Source of the DNA: Daejeonella sp.
GTDB lineage: Bacteria; Bacteroidota; Bacteroidia; Sphingobacteriales; Sphingobacteriaceae
Direction of reading: 5' to 3'
Assembly: GCF_030695525.1 (NCBI RefSeq)
Contig: NZ_JAUYSS010000054.1
Coordinates: forward strand, 1 to 64,000
Length of the DNA: 64,000 bases
Shown: positions 24,190 to 31,750 of the stretch, one piece after another
Layout of the letters: each line of letters begins with the position of its first letter
Position numbering within the stretch: the stretch's first letter is position 1
Program-made: the position numbers and the translations under genes
The notes under the pieces: model-generated
Seen by the model: the letters and a program-made list of their open reading frames with translations, nothing else
Told to the model about the DNA's origin: nothing
Databases searched by the model: none

Positions 24190-25511
24190 CGTTTTGCGAT
24201 TTTTTGAATGAGTGAGATTAAAAATAAGGATTTAAGCATATTTATTCCCTGTTTTCTTGTTTGAGGAAAGACAAGGATAAAAAAAGTTGCAGAAAAATAT
24301 GCGATAAGTGTAGCAAAGGCAGCACCCTGAAGACCGTATAAGGGTATCCAGAAAAATCCCAGAACAACATTAACCACTGCACCTGCTCCAGTACGATACA
24401 ATGAATACCGGGTATAACCTTCAGCTACCAGATACTGACCACTTGCACTGCCCAGAAAAACAAAAATGCCTGCCCAGATATGAATGGATAATATTTTTGC
24501 ACCCTCGGCAAACTCTGCAGCATAAAGGTACCGGTAAATGTAGGTAGAGGCAAAACTCATCATTATCGCAATACTCAAACTGATCAAAACCATCAGATCA
24601 TACATATCGGTCAGTCTTTTCTGATAACGGGATGGATCATCCCTGCGGGCATTCATAATGGCCGGAAATACTGAAGTGACTATTGCTACAGGAATAAAAT
24701 ACCAGCTTTCACTCCAGTTTACTACCGTAGAATAGATTCCAAGGGCCCCCACACCCAAAAAACTTTCTACCATGAGTTGTCCTATCTTCATGTAAACAGT
24801 GACCAGAATTGCAGAAAATGCAAGTGGCCAGGAATGCTTTAGCAGATATCTGGCGAGGCTGCCCTCATACTTCCACTCTGAAATATGGTTTCCCTTTACT
24901 CTGTAAGCTATCAGATAGCCAAATCCTAAAATGGCAGCATCAATGAGCAAAGTCCAGATAAACCAGGATAAAGGAGCCGAAATAAAAATCAGAATAAGCT
25001 TAATTCCAGCCGATAACAGATTTCCTGTCACCTGAACCAACATGACATATTTTCCCTGAACCCGGGATTGAAAATAACTATCAATTATAGATAATGATTG
25101 GGTGATACCGATACAGGAAGCGATCAGAATATAACTTATCGGTATATCACCATTTGTACCCTTAAAAAGGGTATAACTCAGCCAGGCAAGCGGAATGATA
25201 GCGATTCCGGCCAAAAGCCGCATACGAAAGGCCGTACCCAGCAGCTTATTCTTTTTTGTGGGTTCTGAAAGAAGTTCGCGAGTTACAAATCCATCTAGGC
25301 CCAATGCTGCTGCTGCCAAAAAGAAGGTGACAAAAACGAGGGGGTAATTTAGCATTCCATTGGCGGTCTTACCAAGATAATTGGCAACGGCAATACCCGC
25401 AAGAATTTTAATACCCAAACTTCCCACCCTGGCAAGGAACAACCATCCGGTGTTTTTCAGGTATTTACTAAAAGCTTGCTGGTCAAACCCCGGTACGACT
25501 GGAAACTTCAT
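24186..25511 (-). CDS. Polysaccharide flippase (Wzx/MATE-like)
   Basis: A 441-residue membrane protein with about 12-14 helices, from WLFLARVGSLGIKILAGIAVANYLG to GAAFATLIAYFSATFFILVFP. It is of the oligosaccharide flippase (PST/Wzx) type that moves lipid-linked repeat units across the inner membrane. The start is the ATG at 25511 (MKFPVVPGFD). It begins an operon: the next gene overlaps by 4 bp, then the second methyltransferase and the cytochrome gene follow at 1- and 9-bp gaps. Confidence 0.88.
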   Translation of the reverse strand: MKFPVVPGFDQQAFSKYLKNTGWLFLARVGSLGIKILAGIAVANYLGKTANGMLNYPLVFVTFFLAAAALGLDGFVTRELLSEPTKKNKLLGTAFRMRLLAGIAIIPLAWLSYTLFKGTNGDIPISYILIASCIGITQSLSIIDSYFQSRVQGKYVMLVQVTGNLLSAGIKLILIFISAPLSWFIWTLLIDAAILGFGYLIAYRVKGNHISEWKYEGSLARYLLKHSWPLAFSAILVTVYMKIGQLMVESFLGVGALGIYSTVVNWSESWYFIPVAIVTSVFPAIMNARRDDPSRYQKRLTDMYDLMVLISLSIAIMMSFASTYIYRYLYAAEFAEGAKILSIHIWAGIFVFLGSASGQYLVAEGYTRYSLYRTGAGAVVNVVLGFFWIPLYGLQGAAFATLIAYFSATFFILVFPQTRKQGINMLKSLFLISLIQKIAKR

Positions 25512-25528
25512 CAAAACAAATATAATAG

Positions 25529-25557
25529 AAAAGCCCCGGATTAAATCCGGGGCTTTT
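25529..25557 (-). terminator. Terminator after typA
   Basis: Perfect 12-bp stem, arms AAAAGCCCCGGA and TCCGGGGCTTTT with a 5-nt loop, 30 bp after the typA stop. The A and T ends make it usable in both directions. It separates typA from the flippase operon. Confidence 0.85.
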
Positions 25558-25586
25558 CATGTGATATTTTAAATTATTTCGTTTGA

Positions 25587-27398
25587 TTATTGATTCACAA
25601 ACTTCTTTGCATTGATCTTACGCTCATTCTCAGTCAGATAGATCTTGCGTAAACGCATACTTTTAGGAGTTATTTCAATGTACTCATCGGCCTGAATATA
25701 TTCCATAGCTTCTTCCAGTGAAAACTTAACGGCGGTAGCGATACGTGCATTATCATCTGTACCTGATGCGCGCATATTGGTTAGAGCCTTGCCCTTAACA
25801 ACGTTTACAACCAGGTCATTATCACGGATATGCTCACCCATGATCTGTCCTTCATACACTTCAACACCTGGTTCAATGAAGAAACGGCCACGATCCTGTA
25901 ATTTATCAATTGAATAAGCGGTGGTTGAACCTTTTTCCATGGATACCAATACTCCATTCAAACGACCCGGAATATTACCTTTCCATGGCTCATAAGCCTT
26001 AAAACGGTGTGCCATAATGGCTTCACCTGCAGTAGCTGTTAATACGTTATTACGAAGTCCGATGATACCACGTGCCGGAATTTCAAACTCAAGATGCTGA
26101 AGGTCTCCCTTAGGTTCCATAATCAGTAATTCACCTTTACGTTGAGTTACCAGTTCAATCACTTTTCCTGAAACCTCTGCTGGTACATCAACAATCAGTG
26201 TTTCAATTGGCTCACACTTCTGTCCGTCTATTTCTTTGATGATAACCTGAGGTTGTCCAACCTGTAGTTCATATCCTTCACGACGCATTGTTTCAATCAA
26301 TACCGATAAGTGGAGAATTCCGCGGCCATAAACCAGGTAAGAATCCGGCGAGTCGGTTTCGAGAACTTTCAAAGCCAGATTTTTTTCCATCTCCTTGTAA
26401 AGACGCTCACGTAAACGCTGTGAGGTTACAAATTTCCCTTCCTTACCAAACATTGGTGAATTGTTGATGGTAAACAACATATTCATGGTTGGTTCGTCGA
26501 TCTTAATTACTTCCAATTGTTCAGGTTTTTCGAAATCGGCAATAGTATCACCAATATCAAAACCTTCGATTCCTACAACTGCACAAATATCACCTGAAGA
26601 AACTTCCTGAACTCTGATTTTTCCTAATCCTTCAAATGTATAAAGTTCTTTAATTCTGGATTTTTGTATCTTCCCGTCGCGTTTCACTAAAGAAACTGGC
26701 TGATTTTCTTTGATCACACCTCTTGCTACACGTCCGATGGCAATACGGCCTACGAAGGATGAATAATCAAGAGAAGTAATCTGCATCTGAAGGGTACCTT
26801 CAAAACTTGGTGCAGGTGGAATATGCTCCAGAATTGTATCCAGCAATGGAGTAATATCTTCAGTCTGTACTTTCCAGTCTTCACTCATCCACCCCTGCTT
26901 TGAAGAACCATAAAGAACCGGAAAATCCAGTTGATCTTCAGTAGCTTCAAGATTGAAGAACAATTCGAAGATTGATTCATAAACCTCTTCCGGGCGACAG
27001 TTTTCTTTGTCGACCTTATTAACAATAACAACTGGTTTTAATCCCAATGAAAGGGCCTTTTGAGTCACGAAACGGGTTTGAGGCATAGCGCCTTCAAAAG
27101 CATCGACCAGAAGGATAACCCCATCAGCCATTTTCAATACCCGTTCAACCTCACCACCAAAATCGGCGTGTCCCGGAGTATCAATAATATTAATTTTGAC
27201 ACCCTTATAGTTTACAGAAACATTCTTCGAAACAATGGTAATACCACGTTCACGTTCAAGATCATTGCTATCCAGTATCAGATCCCCGGTGTCCTGATTA
27301 TCACGGAACAAATTGGTTTGGTGTAAAATTTTATCAACCAATGTAGTTTTACCGTGGTCAACGTGAGCGATGATCGCTATATTCCTTATTTTTTGCAT
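25587..27398 (-). CDS. typA: Ribosome-associated translational GTPase TypA/BipA
   Basis: 603 residues from the ATG at 27398 ([20 protein letters not shown]). Upstream in-frame codons to 27467 overlap the promoter box and are not used. GTPase motifs: G1 [11 protein letters not shown]2 ERERGITI, G3 DTPGHADF, G4 NKVDK, G5 GSSKQG. EF-G-like domains II, III and V follow, then the TypA-specific C-terminal domain. It helps ribosome assembly and stress adaptation. It is monocistronic, with its own -7 box and terminator. Confidence 0.96.
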   Translation of the reverse strand: MQKIRNIAIIAHVDHGKTTLVDKILHQTNLFRDNQDTGDLILDSNDLERERGITIVSKNVSVNYKGVKINIIDTPGHADFGGEVERVLKMADGVILLVDAFEGAMPQTRFVTQKALSLGLKPVVIVNKVDKENCRPEEVYESIFELFFNLEATEDQLDFPVLYGSSKQGWMSEDWKVQTEDITPLLDTILEHIPPAPSFEGTLQMQITSLDYSSFVGRIAIGRVARGVIKENQPVSLVKRDGKIQKSRIKELYTFEGLGKIRVQEVSSGDICAVVGIEGFDIGDTIADFEKPEQLEVIKIDEPTMNMLFTINNSPMFGKEGKFVTSQRLRERLYKEMEKNLALKVLETDSPDSYLVYGRGILHLSVLIETMRREGYELQVGQPQVIIKEIDGQKCEPIETLIVDVPAEVSGKVIELVTQRKGELLIMEPKGDLQHLEFEIPARGIIGLRNNVLTATAGEAIMAHRFKAYEPWKGNIPGRLNGVLVSMEKGSTTAYSIDKLQDRGRFFIEPGVEVYEGQIMGEHIRDNDLVVNVVKGKALTNMRASGTDDNARIATAVKFSLEEAMEYIQADEYIEITPKSMRLRKIYLTENERKINAKKFVNQ

Positions 27399-27424
27399 TA
27401 AAAAATTATTCTTGAATTTTTTTG

Positions 27425-27432
27425 CAAAGGTA
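27425..27432 (-). promoter_or_regulatory. typA promoter -7 box (TACCTTTG)
   Basis: Perfect TAnnTTTG on the minus strand, 26 bp before the typA ATG. A TTG core 22 bp upstream (27455-27457, minus) could serve as -33. Confidence 0.65.
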
Positions 27433-27498
27433 GGATTTAATAAGGAGATTTTTGCAATATGTACCAATTCAGTAAGATAAAGGCTTCGTAATTAGGCT

Positions 27499-27521
27499 GC
27501 TTTGCAAAAAGCAAAGCTTTT
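27499..27521 (+). terminator. Terminator-like hairpin with no gene before it
   Basis: Arms GCTTTGC and GCAAAGC, loop AAAAA, followed by TTTT on the plus strand. No plus-strand gene precedes it; it lies in the divergent spacer between typA and the small gene at 27658. It may be a relic or the end of an unseen short RNA. Confidence 0.4.
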
Positions 27522-27645
27522 CTGTAGCGATTGGCGGCGTATTGGGGCAGATTTCACTATCAATCTTCAAATAAATTGTGGATAAACTTATTTTGCAACA
27601 CTACATAATTTACCCTCGCCTGACCGGAAATTGTCAGATATTCTG

Positions 27646-27653
27646 TAACTTTG
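27646..27653 (+). promoter_or_regulatory. Promoter -7 box (TAACTTTG) of the small Cys-rich protein gene
   Basis: Perfect TAnnTTTG match ending only 4 bp before the ATG at 27658. If used, the message would be leaderless or nearly so. Confidence 0.55.
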
Positions 27654-27657
27654 ATGT

Positions 27658-27825
27658 ATGGATTATCAGCTGATTTTGGTTATTCTGCTCTTCATCCTGG
27701 CCATTATTTATATGAGCCGTATGGTCTATAAAAGTATGAACAGCAAAAAGGGCTGCGCAAGCAATTGTGGCAAATGTGCGGCAGACTTCACTGAACTTAA
27801 AATTCCTGATTCAGGGAAAAACTGA
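27658..27825 (+). CDS. FeoB-associated-type Cys-rich small membrane protein
   Basis: A 55-residue protein translated by eye. An N-terminal membrane helix (QLILVILLFILAIIYMS) is followed by a basic stretch and a cysteine cluster, Cys33, Cys37 and Cys40 (KGCASNCGKCA). This layout matches the small Cys-rich membrane proteins usually next to the ferrous-iron transporter FeoB, but no feoB lies here. An iron or metal role is therefore only suggested. A perfect -7 box directly before the ATG supports expression. Confidence 0.72.
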   Translation: MDYQLILVILLFILAIIYMSRMVYKSMNSKKGCASNCGKCAADFTELKIPDSGKN

Positions 27826-27926
27826 TTCCGATTTTTATGGTAACATATGGACTAATAACTCTTAGTTGGTTAGTGATTAGTTGGTTAGTTGGTTAGAAAA
27901 AGCCTGCTGAAATTTTGTCGTGTCCC

Positions 27927-27966
27927 ATCGACAAATCGTCTCATTGACAAATCGCCTTTCATTTGC
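27927..27966. repeat. Octamer tandem array before the ispF end
   Basis: Units ATCGACAA, ATCGTCTC, ATTGACAA, ATCGCCTT, TCATTTGC. The first three closely match the array at 2123-2154. It reaches the ispF stop codon. Just upstream (27863-27896) is a GTTAGTTG-type repeat with mixed 7- and 8-bp spacing. Confidence 0.8.
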
Positions 27967-28448
27967 TAAGAGACTTTCTCAATCAAGCAGACCGCATAAG
28001 CAACCAAACCTTCTTTTCTGCCAATAAAACCCATTGTTTCATTTGTGGTTGCTTTGATTGATATATCATCCTCGCTAATCCCGGCAGCCTCAGCTATTTT
28101 AAGCTTCATTTCTGGGATGTGTGGATTTATTTTAGGAGCTTCCAAACATAACATGGCATCAATATTTCCAACAGTCCAGCCTTTTTGATTAAGTAATTCG
28201 ACACATTCTTTCAAAAGAATCAGGCTGCTGATACCTCTCCAGCGATCATCTGTATTCGAAAAATGATATCCAATATCACGCAAGTTTGCCGCACCCAGCA
28301 GCGCGTCACAAATGGCGTGAACCAAAACATCCGCATCAGAATGCCCGAAAGCCCCTGAATGATGATCTAATTTAACACCTCCTAAAACAAATGGATGATT
28401 TTCAACTAATTGGTGTACATCGAACCCAAATCCAACCCTGATTTTCAT
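27966..28448 (-). CDS. ispF: 2-C-methyl-D-erythritol 2,4-cyclodiphosphate synthase
   Basis: Fifth step of the non-mevalonate isoprenoid pathway. At 160 residues it has the standard length. The zinc ligands are Asp10, His12 (GFDVHQL) and His44. GHSDADVLVHAICDALLGA and DIGYHFSNTD are family signatures, and TTNETMGFIGRKEG is the C-terminal nucleotide-contact loop. It follows porV by 5 bp on the minus strand and probably shares its promoter. Confidence 0.96.
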   Translation of the reverse strand: MKIRVGFGFDVHQLVENHPFVLGGVKLDHHSGAFGHSDADVLVHAICDALLGAANLRDIGYHFSNTDDRWRGISSLILLKECVELLNQKGWTVGNIDAMLCLEAPKINPHIPEMKLKIAEAAGISEDDISIKATTNETMGFIGRKEGLVAYAVCLIEKVS

Positions 28449-28453
28449 TTATA

Positions 28454-29608
28454 TTATTTTTCGAAATTAAACACCAGTGAAAAGCGCAATGTCTGTGCTA
28501 AAGGACTGGTTTGTTGATTTGCCAGCAAATATGCGAAATCAAGATTAAAGACATTGTATTTTAAGCCGACACCGAGTGTCAGGTATCTTCTGTCACCTTT
28601 AGTTGGTGCTTCATAAAAATACCCTGATCGAAGTGCAAATTGTTTATTATACCAGTATTCTGTACCAAGCGAATAACTGATCTCACTAAATTCTTCAGAA
28701 AAACCACCCGGAGCATCACTGAAAGAACCGAAAATTGCAGCAGGAACAGAACGGTCAGGGTCTTTCCCATCAATAATATTTCCATTGATATCCCTGATGG
28801 GATTGGTTGGAACAAGTAGCTTGTTCATATCCAGTGCAACTGTAAACTGATTCAAATCATCAAGAAGAAAAGTAGTAGCGGCACCTAGCTTCATATTAGC
28901 AGGTAGAAAGGATTTTGTCCCCCCATCAGTGTAACTCATTTTTGATCCGATATTAGACAGGTTCAAACCAAAAGCTAACTCTGCATCTGTGCCCAACAAA
29001 ACTGTACCAGTTTTATAATAAGCCGAAGCATCTGCCGCAAGTGCGGTTGCAGGCTGTATATCCTGTCCGTTGAACTGGCCGTTACTTAAACTTGACCGAA
29101 TGTATCTTAAAGCGGTTCCCAGAGAAAATCCCTCACCAAATCTTCTGGAGAAAGAACCTTCAACAGAAAATTCATTCGGGCTGTATACTCCAATGTCATT
29201 CTGACTATTATCTGTAAGTTGTATTGACCCGTATGAAAAATACCTTAATGCCCCAGCTATTGTATTTCTCTCATCCAAACGATGGTAAATGGATATATAA
29301 CCCAAATCGACATCAGGAACCAGATTTCTAAGCCAGGGAGTATATGAGGCTGAAATGCCAGTGGGTTTATCAAGAAAGGCCAGCTTAGCCGGGTTCCAGT
29401 GCATGGAATTAGCATCAGGTGAAATTGCTACTCCGGCATCACCCATAGCACCTGAACGAGCATCGGGTGTGATTAGTAAAAATGGAGCTGCTGTCTGAAT
29501 GGTATTAGTCCGTTTTCCATCTGACTGGGTTGGCTGTGACATAGCCAAATCAGGCACACAGACAATGAAAACGATAAAATAATTACAAAACGAGAGTTTG
29601 TTAACCAT
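28454..29608 (-). CDS. porV: Type IX secretion outer-membrane protein PorV
   Basis: A 384-residue outer-membrane beta-barrel of the FadL-like PorV/LptO family. In the type IX system it shuttles cargo from the translocon to the PorU attachment complex. A signal peptide ends near MSQPTQ. The signature N-terminus follows: PFLLITPDARSGAMGDAGVA, DANSMHWNPAKLAF and GISASYTPWLRNLVPD. The protein ends in an aromatic strand (LRFSLVFNFEK). It is the first gene before ispF and divergent from gldJ. No porU is adjacent. Confidence 0.9.
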   Translation of the reverse strand: MVNKLSFCNYFIVFIVCVPDLAMSQPTQSDGKRTNTIQTAAPFLLITPDARSGAMGDAGVAISPDANSMHWNPAKLAFLDKPTGISASYTPWLRNLVPDVDLGYISIYHRLDERNTIAGALRYFSYGSIQLTDNSQNDIGVYSPNEFSVEGSFSRRFGEGFSLGTALRYIRSSLSNGQFNGQDIQPATALAADASAYYKTGTVLLGTDAELAFGLNLSNIGSKMSYTDGGTKSFLPANMKLGAATTFLLDDLNQFTVALDMNKLLVPTNPIRDINGNIIDGKDPDRSVPAAIFGSFSDAPGGFSEEFSEISYSLGTEYWYNKQFALRSGYFYEAPTKGDRRYLTLGVGLKYNVFNLDFAYLLANQQTSPLAQTLRFSLVFNFEK

Positions 29609-29628
29609 TAATATTGAAAAAAATCAGC

Positions 29629-29636
29629 CAAATCTA
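29629..29636 (-). promoter_or_regulatory. porV promoter -7 box (TAGATTTG)
   Basis: Perfect TAnnTTTG on the minus strand, 20 bp before the porV ATG. No clear -33 element. Confidence 0.6.
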
Positions 29637-29972
29637 CACTTTACAGTGTTTTAAATATAGGTATTTAAAAGAATTATTTCCCATTGAACCGGATAAACTA
29701 AGTTAAAATATAAACCGGGAAATCAAATGTAAACTGACCAGCATGGAATCTTTAATCTTTTAAAATAACTTGAATCAATTACTTGATTTACAGTCTATTA
29801 ATTTTATATATTTGATTAGACCAGTGTATATTTAAAAAGTACATTAAAATAATATTTATTATAAAACGTTTGGAAAATGATTTAACGTATATTGTTATGT
29901 AACCTTATTCAAACTTTTTTCGTTAGAACAATAAAGCCATATCCTGACATTAGTTAAGACAAAAAAAAATCC

Positions 29973-30004
29973 ATTGGGGATATAAGTCCAATTTTGTACT
30001 TTTA
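29973..30004 (+). promoter_or_regulatory. gldJ promoter candidate
   Basis: ATTG (29973-29976) and TACTTTTA (29997-30004, seven of eight to TAnnTTTG) are separated by 20 bp, the expected -33/-7 spacing, 32 bp before the preferred ATG at 30037. Confidence 0.45.
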
Positions 30005-30036
30005 GAAAATATATGCTCCAATTACATCGAATAGTA

Positions 30037-31638
30037 ATGAAACGAATTTCAATTTATTCTTTAGCTGCCATAATTCTTCTTGGGATCTTATCATCCTGCA
30101 ATAAAAAGACGGGTCAATCTTCTAAAACCGGCATGGCTTATAATAATAAGTACAATGGTGGTTTCGAAGTTAACAGCAAAGTGAAGGCTGGACCGGGTCC
30201 GGGTTTGATCGCAATTGAAGGCGGAACTTTTGTAATGGGCGGAAGTTTAAACCAGGATTTGGGTTATGAGTTTGATAATGTGAGACGCAGGGTAACTGTT
30301 GCCTCTTTTTATATGGATGAAACTGAGGTGTCAAACGTAGACTGGCTCGAATATCTTTATTGGATAAGACGAACTTATGCCAATGATGCAGAATATTATT
30401 ACAATGCACTGCCAGATACACTTGTTTGGAGACAACCTCTTTCCTATAATGAACCCTATGTAAATAATTATCTGCGTCACCCGGCCTTTCAGGATTACCC
30501 GGTAGTTGGGGTAACCTGGGAACAGGCAAATGCCTATTGTGAATGGCGAACCGATCGTGTTAACGAAGAGATCTTACGATCAAAAGGTTATTTAATCGAT
30601 TATAAGACACTAACAGCCGGTGCGGGCAAAGCAGGAACTGCTGCCACCGTTTCAACATCTGCAGATCCTTTCAATACCGATATTTACCTGAACGGGCAGT
30701 ATCGTGGCGAAGGAATTGATGGAAAAAAGATGAAAAAAGATTTAAATCCAAGCGCAGTAGCTACCGGAACAACTCCCAATGCAAAAGGGGTTGTCAGACC
30801 GGTACGATTGGAAGATGGGGTATTAAAACAACCTTATCGTTTACCAACCGAGGCAGAGTGGGAATATGCAGCCCTGGCCCTGGCAGGAAACACTGAATAC
30901 GAAAATATTGCCGACGGCAGGATTTATCCATGGAATGGCCTTGGTGTAAGGTCTCCAAAAAAACGTACTCAAGGAATGATTCTGGCCAACTTTAAGCGTG
31001 GAGAAGGTGATAATATGGGTACAGGCGGATACCTTAATGATAAAGCGGATATAACTGCTCCTGTAAGAAGTTATGTTCCAAATGATTTCGGCTTATATAA
31101 TATGGCAGGAAATGTCAATGAATGGACTGCCGATGTTTATAGGAAATTAAGTTTTGAAGATTTCAATGATTTCAACCCATTTAGAGGAAATGAATTTGTG
31201 AATAAACGCTTATCAGACAGAGATAAGGGTATTTATGCTAAAGATAAATATGGTCGTCCGATAAAGGACCCTGCAAAGACAGGCAAAAAACAAAAATGGT
31301 CAGAACTACAAAATGATGTTACAGCAATAGATTCATCCGCAATTGCAGGTAAACCCTACAATCCTGATTTCCGCGGCCATAAGGATACTGTAGTAACAGA
31401 CCTTTACGGAATTACCACGCTGGTGAATGATCGCTCAAGGGTTTATAAAGGTGGATCATGGAATGACAGGGCCTACTGGCTAAATCCTGCTACCAGAAGA
31501 TTTATGCAACAGGATGAAACAAGTGCAGAAATGGGTTTCCGTTCTGCTATGACTCTGGTTGGTGCGCCTGAAATTATGACTAAAGGCAAACCCCAATTTA
31601 GCCAGCCTAAATCAAAAGCTCAGAGTAAATCAAGATAA
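30037..31638 (+). CDS. gldJ: Gliding motility lipoprotein GldJ
   Basis: A 533-residue lipoprotein from the ATG at 30037. An earlier in-frame ATG at 30013 adds eight residues that break the signal peptide. The lipobox ends at Cys21 (ILSSC). The body is a formylglycine-generating-enzyme/sulfatase-modifying fold: LIAIEGGTFVMGG, SFYMDETEVSNVDWLEYLYW, YRLPTEAEWEYAALAL, NDFGLYNMAGNVNEWTADVYR and VYKGGSWNDRAYW. The length and the large insertions fit GldJ rather than GldK. It supports GldK stability and type IX secretion/gliding in relatives. It lies alone opposite porV, with a terminator after it. Confidence 0.88.
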   Translation: MKRISIYSLAAIILLGILSSCNKKTGQSSKTGMAYNNKYNGGFEVNSKVKAGPGPGLIAIEGGTFVMGGSLNQDLGYEFDNVRRRVTVASFYMDETEVSNVDWLEYLYWIRRTYANDAEYYYNALPDTLVWRQPLSYNEPYVNNYLRHPAFQDYPVVGVTWEQANAYCEWRTDRVNEEILRSKGYLIDYKTLTAGAGKAGTAATVSTSADPFNTDIYLNGQYRGEGIDGKKMKKDLNPSAVATGTTPNAKGVVRPVRLEDGVLKQPYRLPTEAEWEYAALALAGNTEYENIADGRIYPWNGLGVRSPKKRTQGMILANFKRGEGDNMGTGGYLNDKADITAPVRSYVPNDFGLYNMAGNVNEWTADVYRKLSFEDFNDFNPFRGNEFVNKRLSDRDKGIYAKDKYGRPIKDPAKTGKKQKWSELQNDVTAIDSSAIAGKPYNPDFRGHKDTVVTDLYGITTLVNDRSRVYKGGSWNDRAYWLNPATRRFMQQDETSAEMGFRSAMTLVGAPEIMTKGKPQFSQPKSKAQSKSR

Positions 31639-31642
31639 TGAA

Positions 31643-31698
31643 GCTGAAAGTGGAAAGCTGAAAGTGGAAAGCTGAAAGATAAAAGCTAAAAGCAGAAA
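31643..31698. repeat. Heptamer array after gldJ, 8 units
   Basis: Units GCTGAAA, GTGGAAA, GCTGAAA, GTGGAAA, GCTGAAA, GATAAAA, GCTAAAA, GCAGAAA. It begins 5 bp after the gldJ stop and leads straight into the terminator stem. Confidence 0.88.
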
Positions 31699-31727
31699 GC
31701 CCCGAATAATCAGCATTTGGGGCTTTT
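31696..31727 (+). terminator. gldJ terminator
   Basis: Stem arms AAAGCCCCGAAT and ATTTGGGGCTTT with one G-T wobble and a short loop, ending TTTT. The left arm overlaps the last heptamer unit. It may also act on the convergent receptor gene. Confidence 0.75.
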
Positions 31728-31750
31728 GATTTTTAAAGCCAAAATTGCTG

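Larger units (their letters stand above)
29609..30036. other. Divergent AT-rich spacer between porV and gldJ
   Basis: 428 bp, very AT-rich and without an ORF. It contains a porV -7 box near one end and a gldJ promoter candidate near the other. Nothing else was recognised. Confidence 0.6.
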
